Shown here: piece after piece, positions 8,368 to 15,427 of the stretch
How the letters are laid out: every line of letters begins with the position of its first letter
Numbering within the stretch: position 1 is the stretch's first letter
Source: a virus
Direction: 5' to 3' (one strand)
IMG/VR virus record: IMGVR_UViG_3300037847_003628
Coordinates: 1-25,760 of that record
Length of the DNA: 25,760 nt
Made by a program: the position numbers and the translations under genes
Notes under the pieces: model-generated
What the model was told of the DNA's origin: nothing
Seen by the model: only the letters and a program-made list of their open reading frames with translations
Database searches by the model: none

Positions 8368-8757
8368 TTATTTTTGTGGTTCGTATATTGATGGTGGTGG
8401 AGCATACTGATAATACTGTATGCCATCATCTGTATATGCATCTAAGTAGATAAATTTACCTACTAATAACCCACCTCTAAGCGTATATGGAACTCTTACA
8501 GGTACTTTCATTGGTATCTCTTTTATGTATACCATAACGAATCTAGGGTTAGGGGCAACGGATAATACTCTACCTCTGTATCGTATAGGCATTGGACTAT
8601 GATTGTCGAGGAGCTCTTGACCCTCTTCATTAATCCAAGTATTCTTTCCCTTACCTGTAACCATATCTTCGGATAGTTTATGTACTACGATTTCATAGGC
8701 TTCTTCAAATTTTACGCCTAATTCATCTGCTATATCTTTTAATCTTTTCTTAGCCAT
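8368..8757 (-). CDS. conserved phage protein with helix-turn-helix-like N-terminus
   Basis: This 129-residue protein begins with a basic helical segment (RLKDIADELGVKFEEAYEIV, residues 5-24) that resembles a small helix-turn-helix or IF2-N-like fold. The rest is beta-rich (GRVLSVAPNPRFVMVYIKE, then VPVRVPYTLRGG) and ends in a Tyr/Pro-rich tail. A strong AGGAGG site about 5 bases before the ATG lies inside the end of the terminase gene, and the start touches the terminase stop codon. Its location between terminase and portal suggests a packaging or head-completion accessory, possibly DNA-binding. The function is unknown; the fold hint is inference. Confidence 0.5.
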   Translation of the reverse strand: MAKKRLKDIADELGVKFEEAYEIVVHKLSEDMVTGKGKNTWINEEGQELLDNHSPMPIRYRGRVLSVAPNPRFVMVYIKEIPMKVPVRVPYTLRGGLLVGKFIYLDAYTDDGIQYYQYAPPPSIYEPQK

Positions 8758-10412
8758 TAATATCCTCCTTTGCCTCTTATCGTTGTGACGAGACTATGTT
8801 CATCTTGATGGTCTGGTCCATCACCTCCATTTGCCATACGAAGGTAACGAATCAAATCAAAAAAGTCTTTTAGTGCTTCATCATTTTTGCCATTGGAGTT
8901 GTAATTAATGATACTATCTATCAGGTTGCCACAATCCTCGTGGATGTAGCACATAGGTTTATTGGACTCATCTATCTCCACATTCGGATTGTAGCTGAAC
9001 CAGTCATCGAGTGAAGCAATACCAACTGCTTCCATTCTACCATCCGATGGGACAAAGTTCATCCCATAGTCATAGAATGATGTGAAGAGGTCATCATTAT
9101 CCTCATTCTGTCTAGCGAAGTAACGACTATCACCTATACGCTCGAATACTTCTATATCTAAGTCTTCTTCTATCTGCTTGAAGAGATTTACATATCCTTC
9201 AATATTGTATCCAATTTTTTTAGAAGCTGGACCATATCGCCACTTAGGTTCTCCGAATAGTGCCCATTCACCATATGTATTCCTGTCAGGGAATTCACTC
9301 CTAATATAGACCTCACCTTTAGCATTAACTCCAGCCCAAATTGCTGAATAGTTTCTAGCTCCTGCTGGGTCGACCACCTGATAACAAGTATATTCTCGTT
9401 TATTAGAAATATTTGGAAATCGCTTTCCATACTTATTGGGCTTATCAGATAATACATTGATTTCAGGGGTGAACATCGGAAGGAGTGATGTCATAGATTT
9501 GACAGGTACGCCATATGCTCTGACAAGTATTTCTTCCTCGTGTTTATTTTTTAGGTCTTTAGCTATTCTATCATACCCTCCAAATGGGTTTTCATCTGTA
9601 TGTAAATAGCATATAGATGCATCCATCTCTGGAGAGTATTGTTTTACAGGAACAGGCTTGTTTAAGAGCTCTGCATTCCTAGTCTCTAGGGTCTCTGCAC
9701 CTCGAAGGTAATCAGAGATAAATGGCGTATAGCCATCGATGGGTGTAAACCCTATCAGCAACTTAGAGTCTCTGGTAGCTAATCGGAATCTAAGAGTATT
9801 AACTAGGGTAGCATCCCCAAGATACTCATCAAGCCATGCACCTATATTGAGGTACTTGGGTTGCTTAAAGCCGAACTCGAAACCCTCAAGTATTGTCTGA
9901 TTGTTAGTAAATTGTGTATAAGTCTTAAAATCCACCCTAGTCTTGGTATCTGGGAAAATGAAGCTAGACCCTGTAAAGCCATTCTGCATAGAGTAATTAA
10001 TATATCCCTCTATGCCCTTAGTCTTCTTCTTGAACTCTTTGGGCATCATATCCCATATAGCAGACTGTTGAACCTTTACAGATGTATCAGCATTCTGACT
10101 GAAGCATACTATATGCCCATTTTCTGATTTGGTAACAGCCTCCATAACTATCTTAGCACAGCCAGTAGTTTTACCACTTCTATTACCACCGAGGGTTAGA
10201 CACTCATTATACTTAGATAGCCCATCTCGTATTCTATCCCAGCCATCTAAATCAAAGCCATGATATAGTGGATTCTCAATGCTATCTTCTATTCGCTTCT
10301 CATGAAGCCCATGCATCTCAGATAGAAGTTTAGGGTCATTCTTGAGTAAGAGTAATATATCCTCGTCAGAGGGGGTATCTAGGAATGGGTGCTGTGTAAA
10401 TACTATCTCCAT
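8757..10412 (-). CDS. terL: terminase large subunit
   Basis: This 551-residue protein would be the ATP-driven packaging motor and headful nuclease. The ATPase domain has Walker A GGNRSGKT (residues 75-82), a Walker B-like WLDE (193-196, with the acidic pair D195-E196) and a coupling motif LIGFTP (219-224). The RNase H-like nuclease domain has VVDPAG (346-351) as the first acidic strand and IGDSR (426-430) as the second. The length is typical. The ATG overlaps the upstream stop (TAATG), and a GAGGAG site formed by the acidic end of the previous gene lies just before it. The call is secure. Confidence 0.95.
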   Translation of the reverse strand: MEIVFTQHPFLDTPSDEDILLLLKNDPKLLSEMHGLHEKRIEDSIENPLYHGFDLDGWDRIRDGLSKYNECLTLGGNRSGKTTGCAKIVMEAVTKSENGHIVCFSQNADTSVKVQQSAIWDMMPKEFKKKTKGIEGYINYSMQNGFTGSSFIFPDTKTRVDFKTYTQFTNNQTILEGFEFGFKQPKYLNIGAWLDEYLGDATLVNTLRFRLATRDSKLLIGFTPIDGYTPFISDYLRGAETLETRNAELLNKPVPVKQYSPEMDASICYLHTDENPFGGYDRIAKDLKNKHEEEILVRAYGVPVKSMTSLLPMFTPEINVLSDKPNKYGKRFPNISNKREYTCYQVVDPAGARNYSAIWAGVNAKGEVYIRSEFPDRNTYGEWALFGEPKWRYGPASKKIGYNIEGYVNLFKQIEEDLDIEVFERIGDSRYFARQNEDNDDLFTSFYDYGMNFVPSDGRMEAVGIASLDDWFSYNPNVEIDESNKPMCYIHEDCGNLIDSIINYNSNGKNDEALKDFFDLIRYLRMANGGDGPDHQDEHSLVTTIRGKGGY

Positions 10413-10639
10413 TACTCCTCGTCTTCCTCCATCTCTATAACTAGCTCTATATCATCTTTGCTCATCTCCGATGAGGCTTCCTTGAAGAGCATCTTGCCTA
10501 TATAGTATTGTGAATAATCATACTCCAATATCTCCTCTTCATCTAAGACGACTACACCAAAATGCTCGAAATGCTCTGATAGTATAGAGCATACCTTCTT
10601 GAATGCATCTTTCTGGTGCTTATTGAATCTCTTCGCCAT
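10412..10639 (-). CDS. small acidic protein between terminase genes
   Basis: This 75-residue protein has a basic first 15 residues (MAKRFNKHQKDAFKK) and a strongly acidic C-terminus (MEEDEE). The centre, SILSEHFEHFGVVVLDEEE, looks like a helix and strand. It overlaps the upstream probable small terminase by 20 bases and the downstream large terminase at the stop/start. The codons of its acidic tail also supply the ribosome binding site for the large terminase, so translation of the two should be coupled. The function is unknown; an accessory role in packaging is suggested by position only. Confidence 0.55.
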   Translation of the reverse strand: MAKRFNKHQKDAFKKVCSILSEHFEHFGVVVLDEEEILEYDYSQYYIGKMLFKEASSEMSKDDIELVIEMEEDEE

Positions 10640-11171
10640 CTATTATCTCTGCTTCTTTGATTTGTTTAAGTCTAGCCTCTACTGCCTTCTTAGTCTCCAT
10701 ATAGTCATCCTGTGTATGCACCTTTCTCTCCTCTGATATAGAGGATACCTCTCCACGAGCTGTGAGAGCCTCTCTAGAGGCATTTGCCATAGCAATGGAC
10801 AAATCCTTCAAATCTCTGATAGAAGGCTCTATATCACCACTTTCTACTCGATTACGGATATTATCTACTAAGTCCTCTGATAGTGATGTCATATTAATGT
10901 AATTCTTAGCAGAGAGCTTACCACCAAGTTCACGGAACTTGTTCTTATAATCTGCATAGTCTACCAATGTATTTATAATAGTCTCTCTATCTATCTTATA
11001 CTTCTTGACCATCATAGTCTGGGATACGCCAGTAGAGAAAAGATATAGTATCTTAGCTACCTTATCAGGATTATACCTAGATAAAGACTTGATTCCTTCT
11101 ATTTCTTTCTTCTGGGCTATATCCTGTATAGCACTATTTATCTCTGAGCTTAATATTTCCTTAGTAGACAT
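10620..11171 (-). CDS. terS: probable terminase small subunit
   Basis: This protein probably recognises phage DNA and regulates the large terminase. Its N-terminal third contains a helix-turn-helix-like segment (KILYLFSTGVSQTMMVKKYK followed by IDRETIINTL). Long helices follow (ENLVDN-like SEDLVDNIRNRVESGD, then IRDLKDLSIAMANASREAL), as in small terminases that oligomerise through central helices, and the tail is acidic. It is the first gene of the late operon, two genes upstream of the large terminase. An ATG at 11171 preceded by GGAAAA gives 183 residues; a TTG at 11183 would add four (MENL) but would lie against the predicted promoter. Role is from order and fold, so moderately sure. Confidence 0.6.
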   Translation of the reverse strand: MSTKEILSSEINSAIQDIAQKKEIEGIKSLSRYNPDKVAKILYLFSTGVSQTMMVKKYKIDRETIINTLVDYADYKNKFRELGGKLSAKNYINMTSLSEDLVDNIRNRVESGDIEPSIRDLKDLSIAMANASREALTARGEVSSISEERKVHTQDDYMETKKAVEARLKQIKEAEIIDGEEIQ

Positions 11172-11186
11172 AAGATTTTCCAATAT

Positions 11187-11212
11187 GGTAAAACCTATAC
11201 CCTATGTATATA
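11187..11212. repeat. 26-bp direct repeat, copy A (late promoter)
   Basis: GGTAAAACCTATACCCTATG followed by TATATA matches 15874-15899 at 24 of 26 positions in the same orientation. Copy A sits in the predicted late promoter, just upstream of the small terminase start. Read on the plus strand it would encode VKPIPYV, the same residues as copy B, and one of the two differences is synonymous. Confidence 0.75.
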
Positions 11213-11220
11213 TATGTCAA
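11194..11220 (-). promoter_or_regulatory. putative late-operon promoter
   Basis: On the minus strand TTGACA (11220-11215) is followed after 15 bases by TATAGG (11199-11194). The predicted transcript start near 11187 lies about 16 bases before the ATG at 11171. The -35 is a consensus hexamer, but the spacer is shorter than the usual 17, so the promoter may be weak or need an activator. Confidence 0.45.
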
Positions 11221-11223
11221 TAA

Positions 11224-11550
11224 TAAAATGTATAGGTCTTTCTTTTTTGGAATATGAGTATTTAAGCCCTATCGGAGAGGATTTTTTTTAGAACCCACCT
11301 TATATATAACGATTTAAAAAGTAAAAAAAAAAAATAACCCCCTCCTCCCCTAGTGAGGAATAAAACTTAATTAGACATAATATTTATTATGCGATGCTAG
11401 AAAAATGCTAGAAAAAATGACATAGCCAGAAAAAAAATCGTCCCTTGAGTGAGTGTTTTTTTCGGCAAGCTCGATATCATTTCAGGGAGAGGAAAAGGGA
11501 GGGAAAATTTCCTTCTGTCCCTGACTCAGGAGCTCTTAAAATCATGACAT
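11224..11550. other. non-coding region between late operon and accessory island
   Basis: This is about 330 bases with no credible gene. It contains long A and T runs, a C-rich stretch at 11337-11350, and two direct copies of ATGCTAGA at 11394-11401 and 11405-11412, 11 bases apart (one helical turn). The same octamer forms a palindrome at 15360-15376. This is likely a regulatory spacer upstream of the late promoter. Confidence 0.5.
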
Positions 11551-11586
11551 AAAAAAAGCCCTCAGAATTGCTCCTGAAGGCTTTTT
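11551..11586 (-). terminator. intrinsic terminator of the 11596-11913 gene
   Basis: The two arms AAAAAGCCcTCAG and CTGAaGGCTTTTT pair over 12 of 13 positions around the loop AATTGCTC. On the minus strand the stem ends in a run of seven T, ten bases past the stop codon. The plus-strand arm also ends in T5, so it may work in both directions. It is nearly identical to the hairpin at 12218-12253. Confidence 0.8.
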
Positions 11587-11595
11587 AAGTTTTCC

Positions 11596-11913
11596 CTAAG
11601 CTCTATATCCGAATTTGCCTATTTCGCTTCCTGTAGCGTGTCTGAGAGCCTCCTCCAATGAATTGGAAATGTGCTCTGACTGCTCAGAATAAGGAGGAGT
11701 ATTTTCGAGCTCCTCCAATGTGGGAGAGTCGAGCCCTGAAGCTTCGAGAAACAAATCCTTTTTAAAGTTTCTGTTATCTCTTTTCAGGAAACTCAGGAGC
11801 TGAGTTTTGAAATAATCTCCGAAAATAATCTTCCCTTCGAGGGAGTTAAATTCGATTAGATTATCTCTGATAATTTCAGCTAATTCGTTATAGTGTTTTC
11901 TTGTTAGACTCAT
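11596..11913 (-). CDS. small conserved protein of the accessory island
   Basis: This 105-residue protein starts MSLTRKHYNELAEIIRDN, a pattern seen in many small uncharacterised phage and plasmid proteins, with amphipathic helices up to about residue 60. A Pro/Glu/Ser-rich segment follows (LEELENTPPYSEQSEHISNS), and the end is short and basic. The start at 11913 is preferred because GGAG lies nine bases before it; an ATG at 11928 would put that site inside the gene and has none of its own. Two terminators bracket it (at 12218 and 11551), so it probably has its own promoter. It contains TCAGGAG like the rest of the island. The function is unknown. Confidence 0.6.
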   Translation of the reverse strand: MSLTRKHYNELAEIIRDNLIEFNSLEGKIIFGDYFKTQLLSFLKRDNRNFKKDLFLEASGLDSPTLEELENTPPYSEQSEHISNSLEEALRHATGSEIGKFGYRA

Positions 11914-11945
11914 GATTTTTTTCTCCATTTTTTTGGTTATGTTTT

Positions 11946-11970
11946 TTCCTCCTGAGTCATTCAGGAGGAG
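11946..11970. other. hairpin with inverted TCAGGAG pair
   Basis: TCCTCCTGA (11947-11955) and TCAGGAGGA (11961-11969) form a perfect 9-bp stem around the loop GTCAT. On the minus strand an AGGAGG lies in the 3' arm, about 20 bases before ATG 11928, so the hairpin could mask a ribosome-binding-like sequence. No T run follows it on the minus strand; on the plus strand only scattered T follow. It is made of two inverted copies of the island's repeated word. Confidence 0.5.
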
Positions 11971-11983
11971 TTAAAATTTTATC

Positions 11984-12163
11984 TCATGAGCGAGGGAAAA
12001 CTGAGAAAGAACATAAGAGCATAATTACAGAAAAGTTTCTTTTGTCGATGCTAAAATCTCCTAGGAAAAAATGCTCTGTCCCTGACGCCTCAGGAGCGAA
12101 AATTTCATTACCAGCATAGATTGCTGCTTTTTGCCTTTTAAATATTTTATCTATTATATCCAT
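11984..12163 (-). CDS. doubtful small ORF
   Basis: An open frame from ATG 12163 encodes 59 residues (MDIIDKIFKRQKAAIYAGNE...), ending in a hydrophobic stretch (NFSVIMLLCSFSVF). A TTG at 12205 would extend it to 73. It lacks a clear ribosome binding site and begins just after the terminator of the MoxR-VWA operon, so it would need its own promoter; a TATAAT at about 12150-12160 (minus strand) lies inside the frame and more likely serves the next gene. The composition is protein-like, but the evidence is thin. It may be a decayed gene. Confidence 0.25.
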   Translation of the reverse strand: MDIIDKIFKRQKAAIYAGNEIFAPEASGTEHFFLGDFSIDKRNFSVIMLLCSFSVFPRS

Positions 12164-12217
12164 GCTCAGATACGCCTGAGGCAAGGCAATCGAATGTGAT
12201 GGCAATTCAAGGCAATT

Positions 12218-12253
12218 AAAAAGCCTTCAGATTTGCTCCTGAAGGCTCTTTAA
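12218..12253 (-). terminator. intrinsic terminator of the MoxR-VWA operon
   Basis: The arms AAAAAGCCTTCAG and CTGAAGGCTCTTT pair over 12 of 13 positions around the loop ATTTGCTC. On the minus strand the stem ends in TTTTTAATT, about 20 bases after the VWA stop codon. It is a near copy of the hairpin at 11551-11586, including the loop and the TCAGGAG word. Confidence 0.8.
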
Positions 12254-12274
12254 TGATTTATATGATAGATTGTA

Positions 12275-13843
12275 TCAGATTGCTTTCATGCAATGCTCTA
12301 GGATTCTTTTTGAGACGCTGAGAGCATTCGTATCTATAAATGATTTAGTAAAGTAAGAGTTGCATGCATCTCTCATTCGAGAAACTTCTGATTCCTCGCA
12401 AATGCATGAGGCTATCAGATTAATTCCTCTCTTACGATAGGAAGGCTCATCAGGAATATTGCCCGTAAGATATCCATCAGTAAAGAGTAAGCATAAATCT
12501 TGCTTGGCTAAAATAGCATCATACTTCTTTAGATTATTATCGAAATTTTCATGTCCTCCACATGGCTCGATATTCATCAAATCATTGAGTGGTCTATTCG
12601 TGATATCATAATTAAATTGATTAAATGATATCACCATCCTGAGCTCGATAATCTTATTATCATGGAGCATTTTAAGAGCTCCTAAAAACTCTTTTCCTCC
12701 ATAATGCTTAATCACATTATTCATTGATGTGCTGAAATCGACTAAGCAAAAAACTTTCAATTTATTGCCTGACTTCCTGAAGCTCCTGAATGAGTTTTCT
12801 AATCGAGCAATAGCATTCTTAATATACAATCTATTGCCTGATGTGGAGATAGCATTCCGATGGCTATAAGCTCTCTTACAGATGGGTCTGAGAGCATTAT
12901 AGATTCGTCTCATGAGATTGGTTTCTCCTTCTGTAGCATCATAGCCTCGATTAAGGATATCCTCATAATCTATGTTATCAGTAATCCCTTTATCAGAGCC
13001 TCCTTTGCCTATTCCTGATTTACCATTTATAGGACAATCTTTTCCATCGAGTTTTGTCTCTCTCTCATATACTTCAGGAATCTCGATTCCAAAAGTTTTA
13101 ACCCATCTCATGACTATCTGACATAGTTGCCATGAGTCAGGAGCATTGCATGCATCCCTATAATAATTTGCTATAGCGACAGTTGCATTAAGCTCCTTCA
13201 TATGTCCTTTAGTGTTATAATAAATGACTCTTTTCTTTAGTGTATTTTTATAACTTAATTCAGGTAAGAATCTAGTCAGGTTATTTGATTTTGATGAGCT
13301 CATTCGAGTCATGGATTCCTTAGCCTTCAGAACATAAAATGCTCCTGATGCTATATCAGTTTTTTCATCAATATCGAAATATCTATTCCAAAAGAATTTT
13401 TTATAGATAGGAAAATCCTGAAGGAATTTAAATTCGATTCTAGCATCCTCGAAAAGATTGAATAGAGCAAAAGGAATTCTTTCATCCTCCAATATATTTA
13501 CAATGCTTTCGAGGTCTCTTTTTGTATAAAGAGCATGACATAACTCATGACGATACACCTCCTTAAAAAAGTTTGTGGAGTGTGCTAATGAGTTTCTAGT
13601 TTTAACATTAGTTGCCTTATGAATCTTTTCTGAGGATGTGATAATGTGCTGATTATTTCCCTTATCAAATCTCCAATGAAAAGAGTCAGAATTAGAATCA
13701 TGCTCGAATTTAATTCGCTCTCCTTTTATTGGAGATGCTGAATCTGAGAGAAGGAATCTTGCGACTCCTGAGATGGATTTATTTCTGTAAAAAATCCTTC
13801 TGTAAGCATTGCGAATGCATCGTGAAATATCTGTAATTTTCAT
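12275..13843 (-). CDS. VWA-domain protein with zincin-like HELCH motif, CobT-like
   Basis: This 522-residue protein probably acts with the MoxR ATPase encoded upstream. The N-terminal half has HELCH (residues 99-103), matching the HExxH metallopeptidase motif, followed by NILEDERI (116-122) and LFEDARIE (130-137), like the E-D-x-R-(I/V)-E signature of CobT-type proteins and a possible third zinc ligand. A Gly/Lys-rich linker lies near 273-286. The C-terminal VWA domain has the metal-binding motif DFSTS (369-373), GGHENFDNNL (429-438, compare ENxDG in CobT) and FTDG (454-457). The usual MIDAS Thr is not obvious. GGAAG lies 11 bases before the ATG. MoxR-VWA pairs assemble, insert metal into or remodel protein complexes; the target here is unknown. 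Domains are seen; protease activity is inferred. Confidence 0.8.
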   Translation of the reverse strand: MKITDISRCIRNAYRRIFYRNKSISGVARFLLSDSASPIKGERIKFEHDSNSDSFHWRFDKGNNQHIITSSEKIHKATNVKTRNSLAHSTNFFKEVYRHELCHALYTKRDLESIVNILEDERIPFALFNLFEDARIEFKFLQDFPIYKKFFWNRYFDIDEKTDIASGAFYVLKAKESMTRMSSSKSNNLTRFLPELSYKNTLKKRVIYYNTKGHMKELNATVAIANYYRDACNAPDSWQLCQIVMRWVKTFGIEIPEVYERETKLDGKDCPINGKSGIGKGGSDKGITDNIDYEDILNRGYDATEGETNLMRRIYNALRPICKRAYSHRNAISTSGNRLYIKNAIARLENSFRSFRKSGNKLKVFCLVDFSTSMNNVIKHYGGKEFLGALKMLHDNKIIELRMVISFNQFNYDITNRPLNDLMNIEPCGGHENFDNNLKKYDAILAKQDLCLLFTDGYLTGNIPDEPSYRKRGINLIASCICEESEVSRMRDACNSYFTKSFIDTNALSVSKRILEHCMKAI

Positions 13844-13872
13844 AATTTTTTTTACTTCCAGCGTATGATTTT

Positions 13873-15255
13873 TTAACTTCCAGCTTTTTCAAATGTGGAT
13901 GTATACACATCGTTAATAACTGTCTTTAATTCGTCTCTAGACTCCTTTAAAGAATCTCCTGAATCAGGATTCCAATTTGAACAATCGTCAAAACATGAGA
14001 GAGCTAAATCCTCCCATAAATCTTTATAAGTTTCTCCTGACATAGATTCGAGAGAAGCCTTCAGGTTTCTGAAATCTATAGGGAATTGAATAGAGCCCTC
14101 GATTGCTAACTTGCGAGTTTCATCCATGAGTTTAGCAAAGCCTGCAATGAAATTACCCATACCGAATTCCTTTTCAGAATCAGAATAATCCTTGATGCTA
14201 TAACCTGATAGAATTGCCTTTGCCGTATCCATGCAAAAGCCAAGATTGAAATCAAATCTTAGCTTTCTGAATCGACTCCAAAAAGCTTGAATAGGAATCT
14301 CCTGAGTAAGATTTGCTCCTGAGATTATGTGCAAGTTTTTGGATGGAGATTCTATCACTTCAAGACTCCCATTATTATTTTTTCTAGTGGTTAATCTATA
14401 GAATTTTTCCCTGACTCCATTAACAGTTTTTTCAACTCCATTCAGGAAGGTTAAAAGGAAAGCCTGAGTGTTTTCATTCCATCTCAAAATTTCATCAAGA
14501 AATAGTAAGACAGATTTTCCTTCTGAGGCTTCTCTCATTGCCTGAGTTAAAACTCCATCGACATTAACAAATCCTGAGCCTGAGGAATCAGGAATGATAT
14601 TTCCGATTAGAGTGGTAATCTCATCAATATCACTAGAGCAATTATGCTCTAAGAAACTATCATAGGTATCTCCTAAGATTCTTACTGAGTGAGATTTTCC
14701 AAATGATGGAGGAGATAATAACATGACATTAGTATTAGCCTCCTGAGATGGAGTATAATACTTAGTTATAGCATTTAGCATTTTATTATTTCCTGAAGCC
14801 TTAGCCTGAATAACTTTAATGTTTTTCTTAACTTCAGGAGTCTTTAATGCATCCCTGAGAGTGTTAATCTCATCGTCAATATGACAGATGCTAGAAGCCA
14901 TTGCATCAATGCTTTTATCTAATTTATTTTCAATATAACTCTTAAAATTATCGAGCTCCTTATTGGAGATTGATGAGTTATTTTGATTGGATGCTATAGC
15001 ATTGCTTAACGCTGACAATGCATCCTGAATTGATTGATTAGACTCCTGAGTTTCTGACTCATAAGTTTCTAATTCATTAGCTGACTCATAGTTTTCCTGA
15101 GCCTCCTGAATGATTGTATCACATTCATTTGAGTTTAGCATATTTGTATCACTAGCCTTAATTGATTCGACTAAGCAATTAGAGATTAGCTCTCTAATGA
15201 TTTTTCTTTTTTCGATAACTGAGAGCTCCTCAGTATTTATATCTTTTGGATTCAT
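13873..15255 (-). CDS. MoxR-type AAA+ ATPase, CobS-like
   Basis: This 460-residue protein has a long acidic, Ser/Asn/Glu-rich helical N-terminus (residues 1-145, likely coiled coil) and a AAA+ domain. Visible motifs are Walker A SPPSFGKS (181-188; the usual first Gly is Ser), Walker B LFLDEI (251-256), sensor 1 HIISGAN (309-315) and a probable arginine finger in FWSRFRK (325-331). GSGFVNVDGVL (226-236) fits the pore or insert region of MoxR/CobS proteins. Phage homologues are often named CobS, but cobalt chelation is not implied. The VWA partner follows after 29 bases in the same operon. No clear ribosome binding site precedes the ATG. The island's word TCAGGAG occurs repeatedly inside the gene in more than one frame. 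Confidence 0.85.
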   Translation of the reverse strand: MNPKDINTEELSVIEKRKIIRELISNCLVESIKASDTNMLNSNECDTIIQEAQENYESANELETYESETQESNQSIQDALSALSNAIASNQNNSSISNKELDNFKSYIENKLDKSIDAMASSICHIDDEINTLRDALKTPEVKKNIKVIQAKASGNNKMLNAITKYYTPSQEANTNVMLLSPPSFGKSHSVRILGDTYDSFLEHNCSSDIDEITTLIGNIIPDSSGSGFVNVDGVLTQAMREASEGKSVLLFLDEILRWNENTQAFLLTFLNGVEKTVNGVREKFYRLTTRKNNNGSLEVIESPSKNLHIISGANLTQEIPIQAFWSRFRKLRFDFNLGFCMDTAKAILSGYSIKDYSDSEKEFGMGNFIAGFAKLMDETRKLAIEGSIQFPIDFRNLKASLESMSGETYKDLWEDLALSCFDDCSNWNPDSGDSLKESRDELKTVINDVYTSTFEKAGS

Positions 15256-15282
15256 AATTTTTGATTTTTGGATTAATAATTT

Positions 15283-15300
15283 TCATGCAACATTGCATGA
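15283..15300. promoter_or_regulatory. 18-bp palindrome upstream of the MoxR gene
   Basis: TCATGCAA-CA-TTGCATGA is a perfect inverted repeat with 8-base arms and a 2-base centre. It lies 28-45 bases upstream of the MoxR start and just downstream of its putative promoter, a typical place for a dimeric repressor operator. Confidence 0.5.
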
Positions 15301-15309
15301 GTCAGATAA

Positions 15310-15336
15310 AAAATATTAATTTCAGGATTCTGACAA
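15310..15336 (-). promoter_or_regulatory. possible promoter of the MoxR-VWA operon
   Basis: On the minus strand TTGTCA (15336-15331) is followed after 15 bases by TATTTT (15315-15310). The match is modest and the region is AT-rich, so this is a candidate only. It would give a leader of roughly 50 bases containing the 15283-15300 palindrome. Confidence 0.3.
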
Positions 15337-15359
15337 GATTATTTTACTCAGTTTTTCTC

Positions 15360-15376
15360 ATGCTAGATTCTAGCAT
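15360..15376. promoter_or_regulatory. 17-bp palindrome ATGCTAGA-T-TCTAGCAT
   Basis: This is a perfect inverted repeat with 8-base arms and a 1-base centre, between the divergent MoxR and replication operons. Its half-site is repeated in tandem at 11394-11412 at the far end of the island. It is probably a binding site for a dimeric regulator. Confidence 0.45.
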
Positions 15377-15398
15377 CCTTCTGGTAATAAAAAAAAAC

Positions 15399-15427
15399 TT
15401 GACTATTTTTTTTTAAAAAAATAAAAT
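15399..15427 (+). promoter_or_regulatory. putative early promoter
   Basis: TTGACT (15399-15404), a 17-base A/T-rich spacer and TAAAAT (15422-15427) match a sigma70-type promoter well. A transcript would start near 15434, inside the inverted repeat at 15423-15456, and then run through the iteron-like repeats into the replication operon with a leader of about 140 bases. Confidence 0.5.

Noticed and set aside
11187-11220. Promoter for a phage-type single-subunit RNA polymerase
   Set aside because: No such polymerase gene is visible in the window and the ACATAGGGT word shared by three sites does not match a known promoter consensus; a sigma70-type reading needs fewer assumptions.
11005-11223. 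Plus-strand frame ending in MVKPIPYVYICQ, opposite the small terminase
   Set aside because: Most of it is the antisense of the small terminase gene. Only the last dozen codons match the winged-helix C-terminus, so it is better read as a short duplicated element than as a gene.
11497-11514. GAGGGAAA/TTTCCTTC inverted repeat before the late region
   Set aside because: The arms leave a loop of one base, too short for an RNA hairpin, and one pair is G-T; it looks like chance in A/G-rich sequence.
12275-15255. True cobaltochelatase genes cobS and cobT
   Set aside because: The family resemblance is general to MoxR-VWA pairs; there is no cobN or other cobalamin gene nearby, so a cobalamin role was not assigned.
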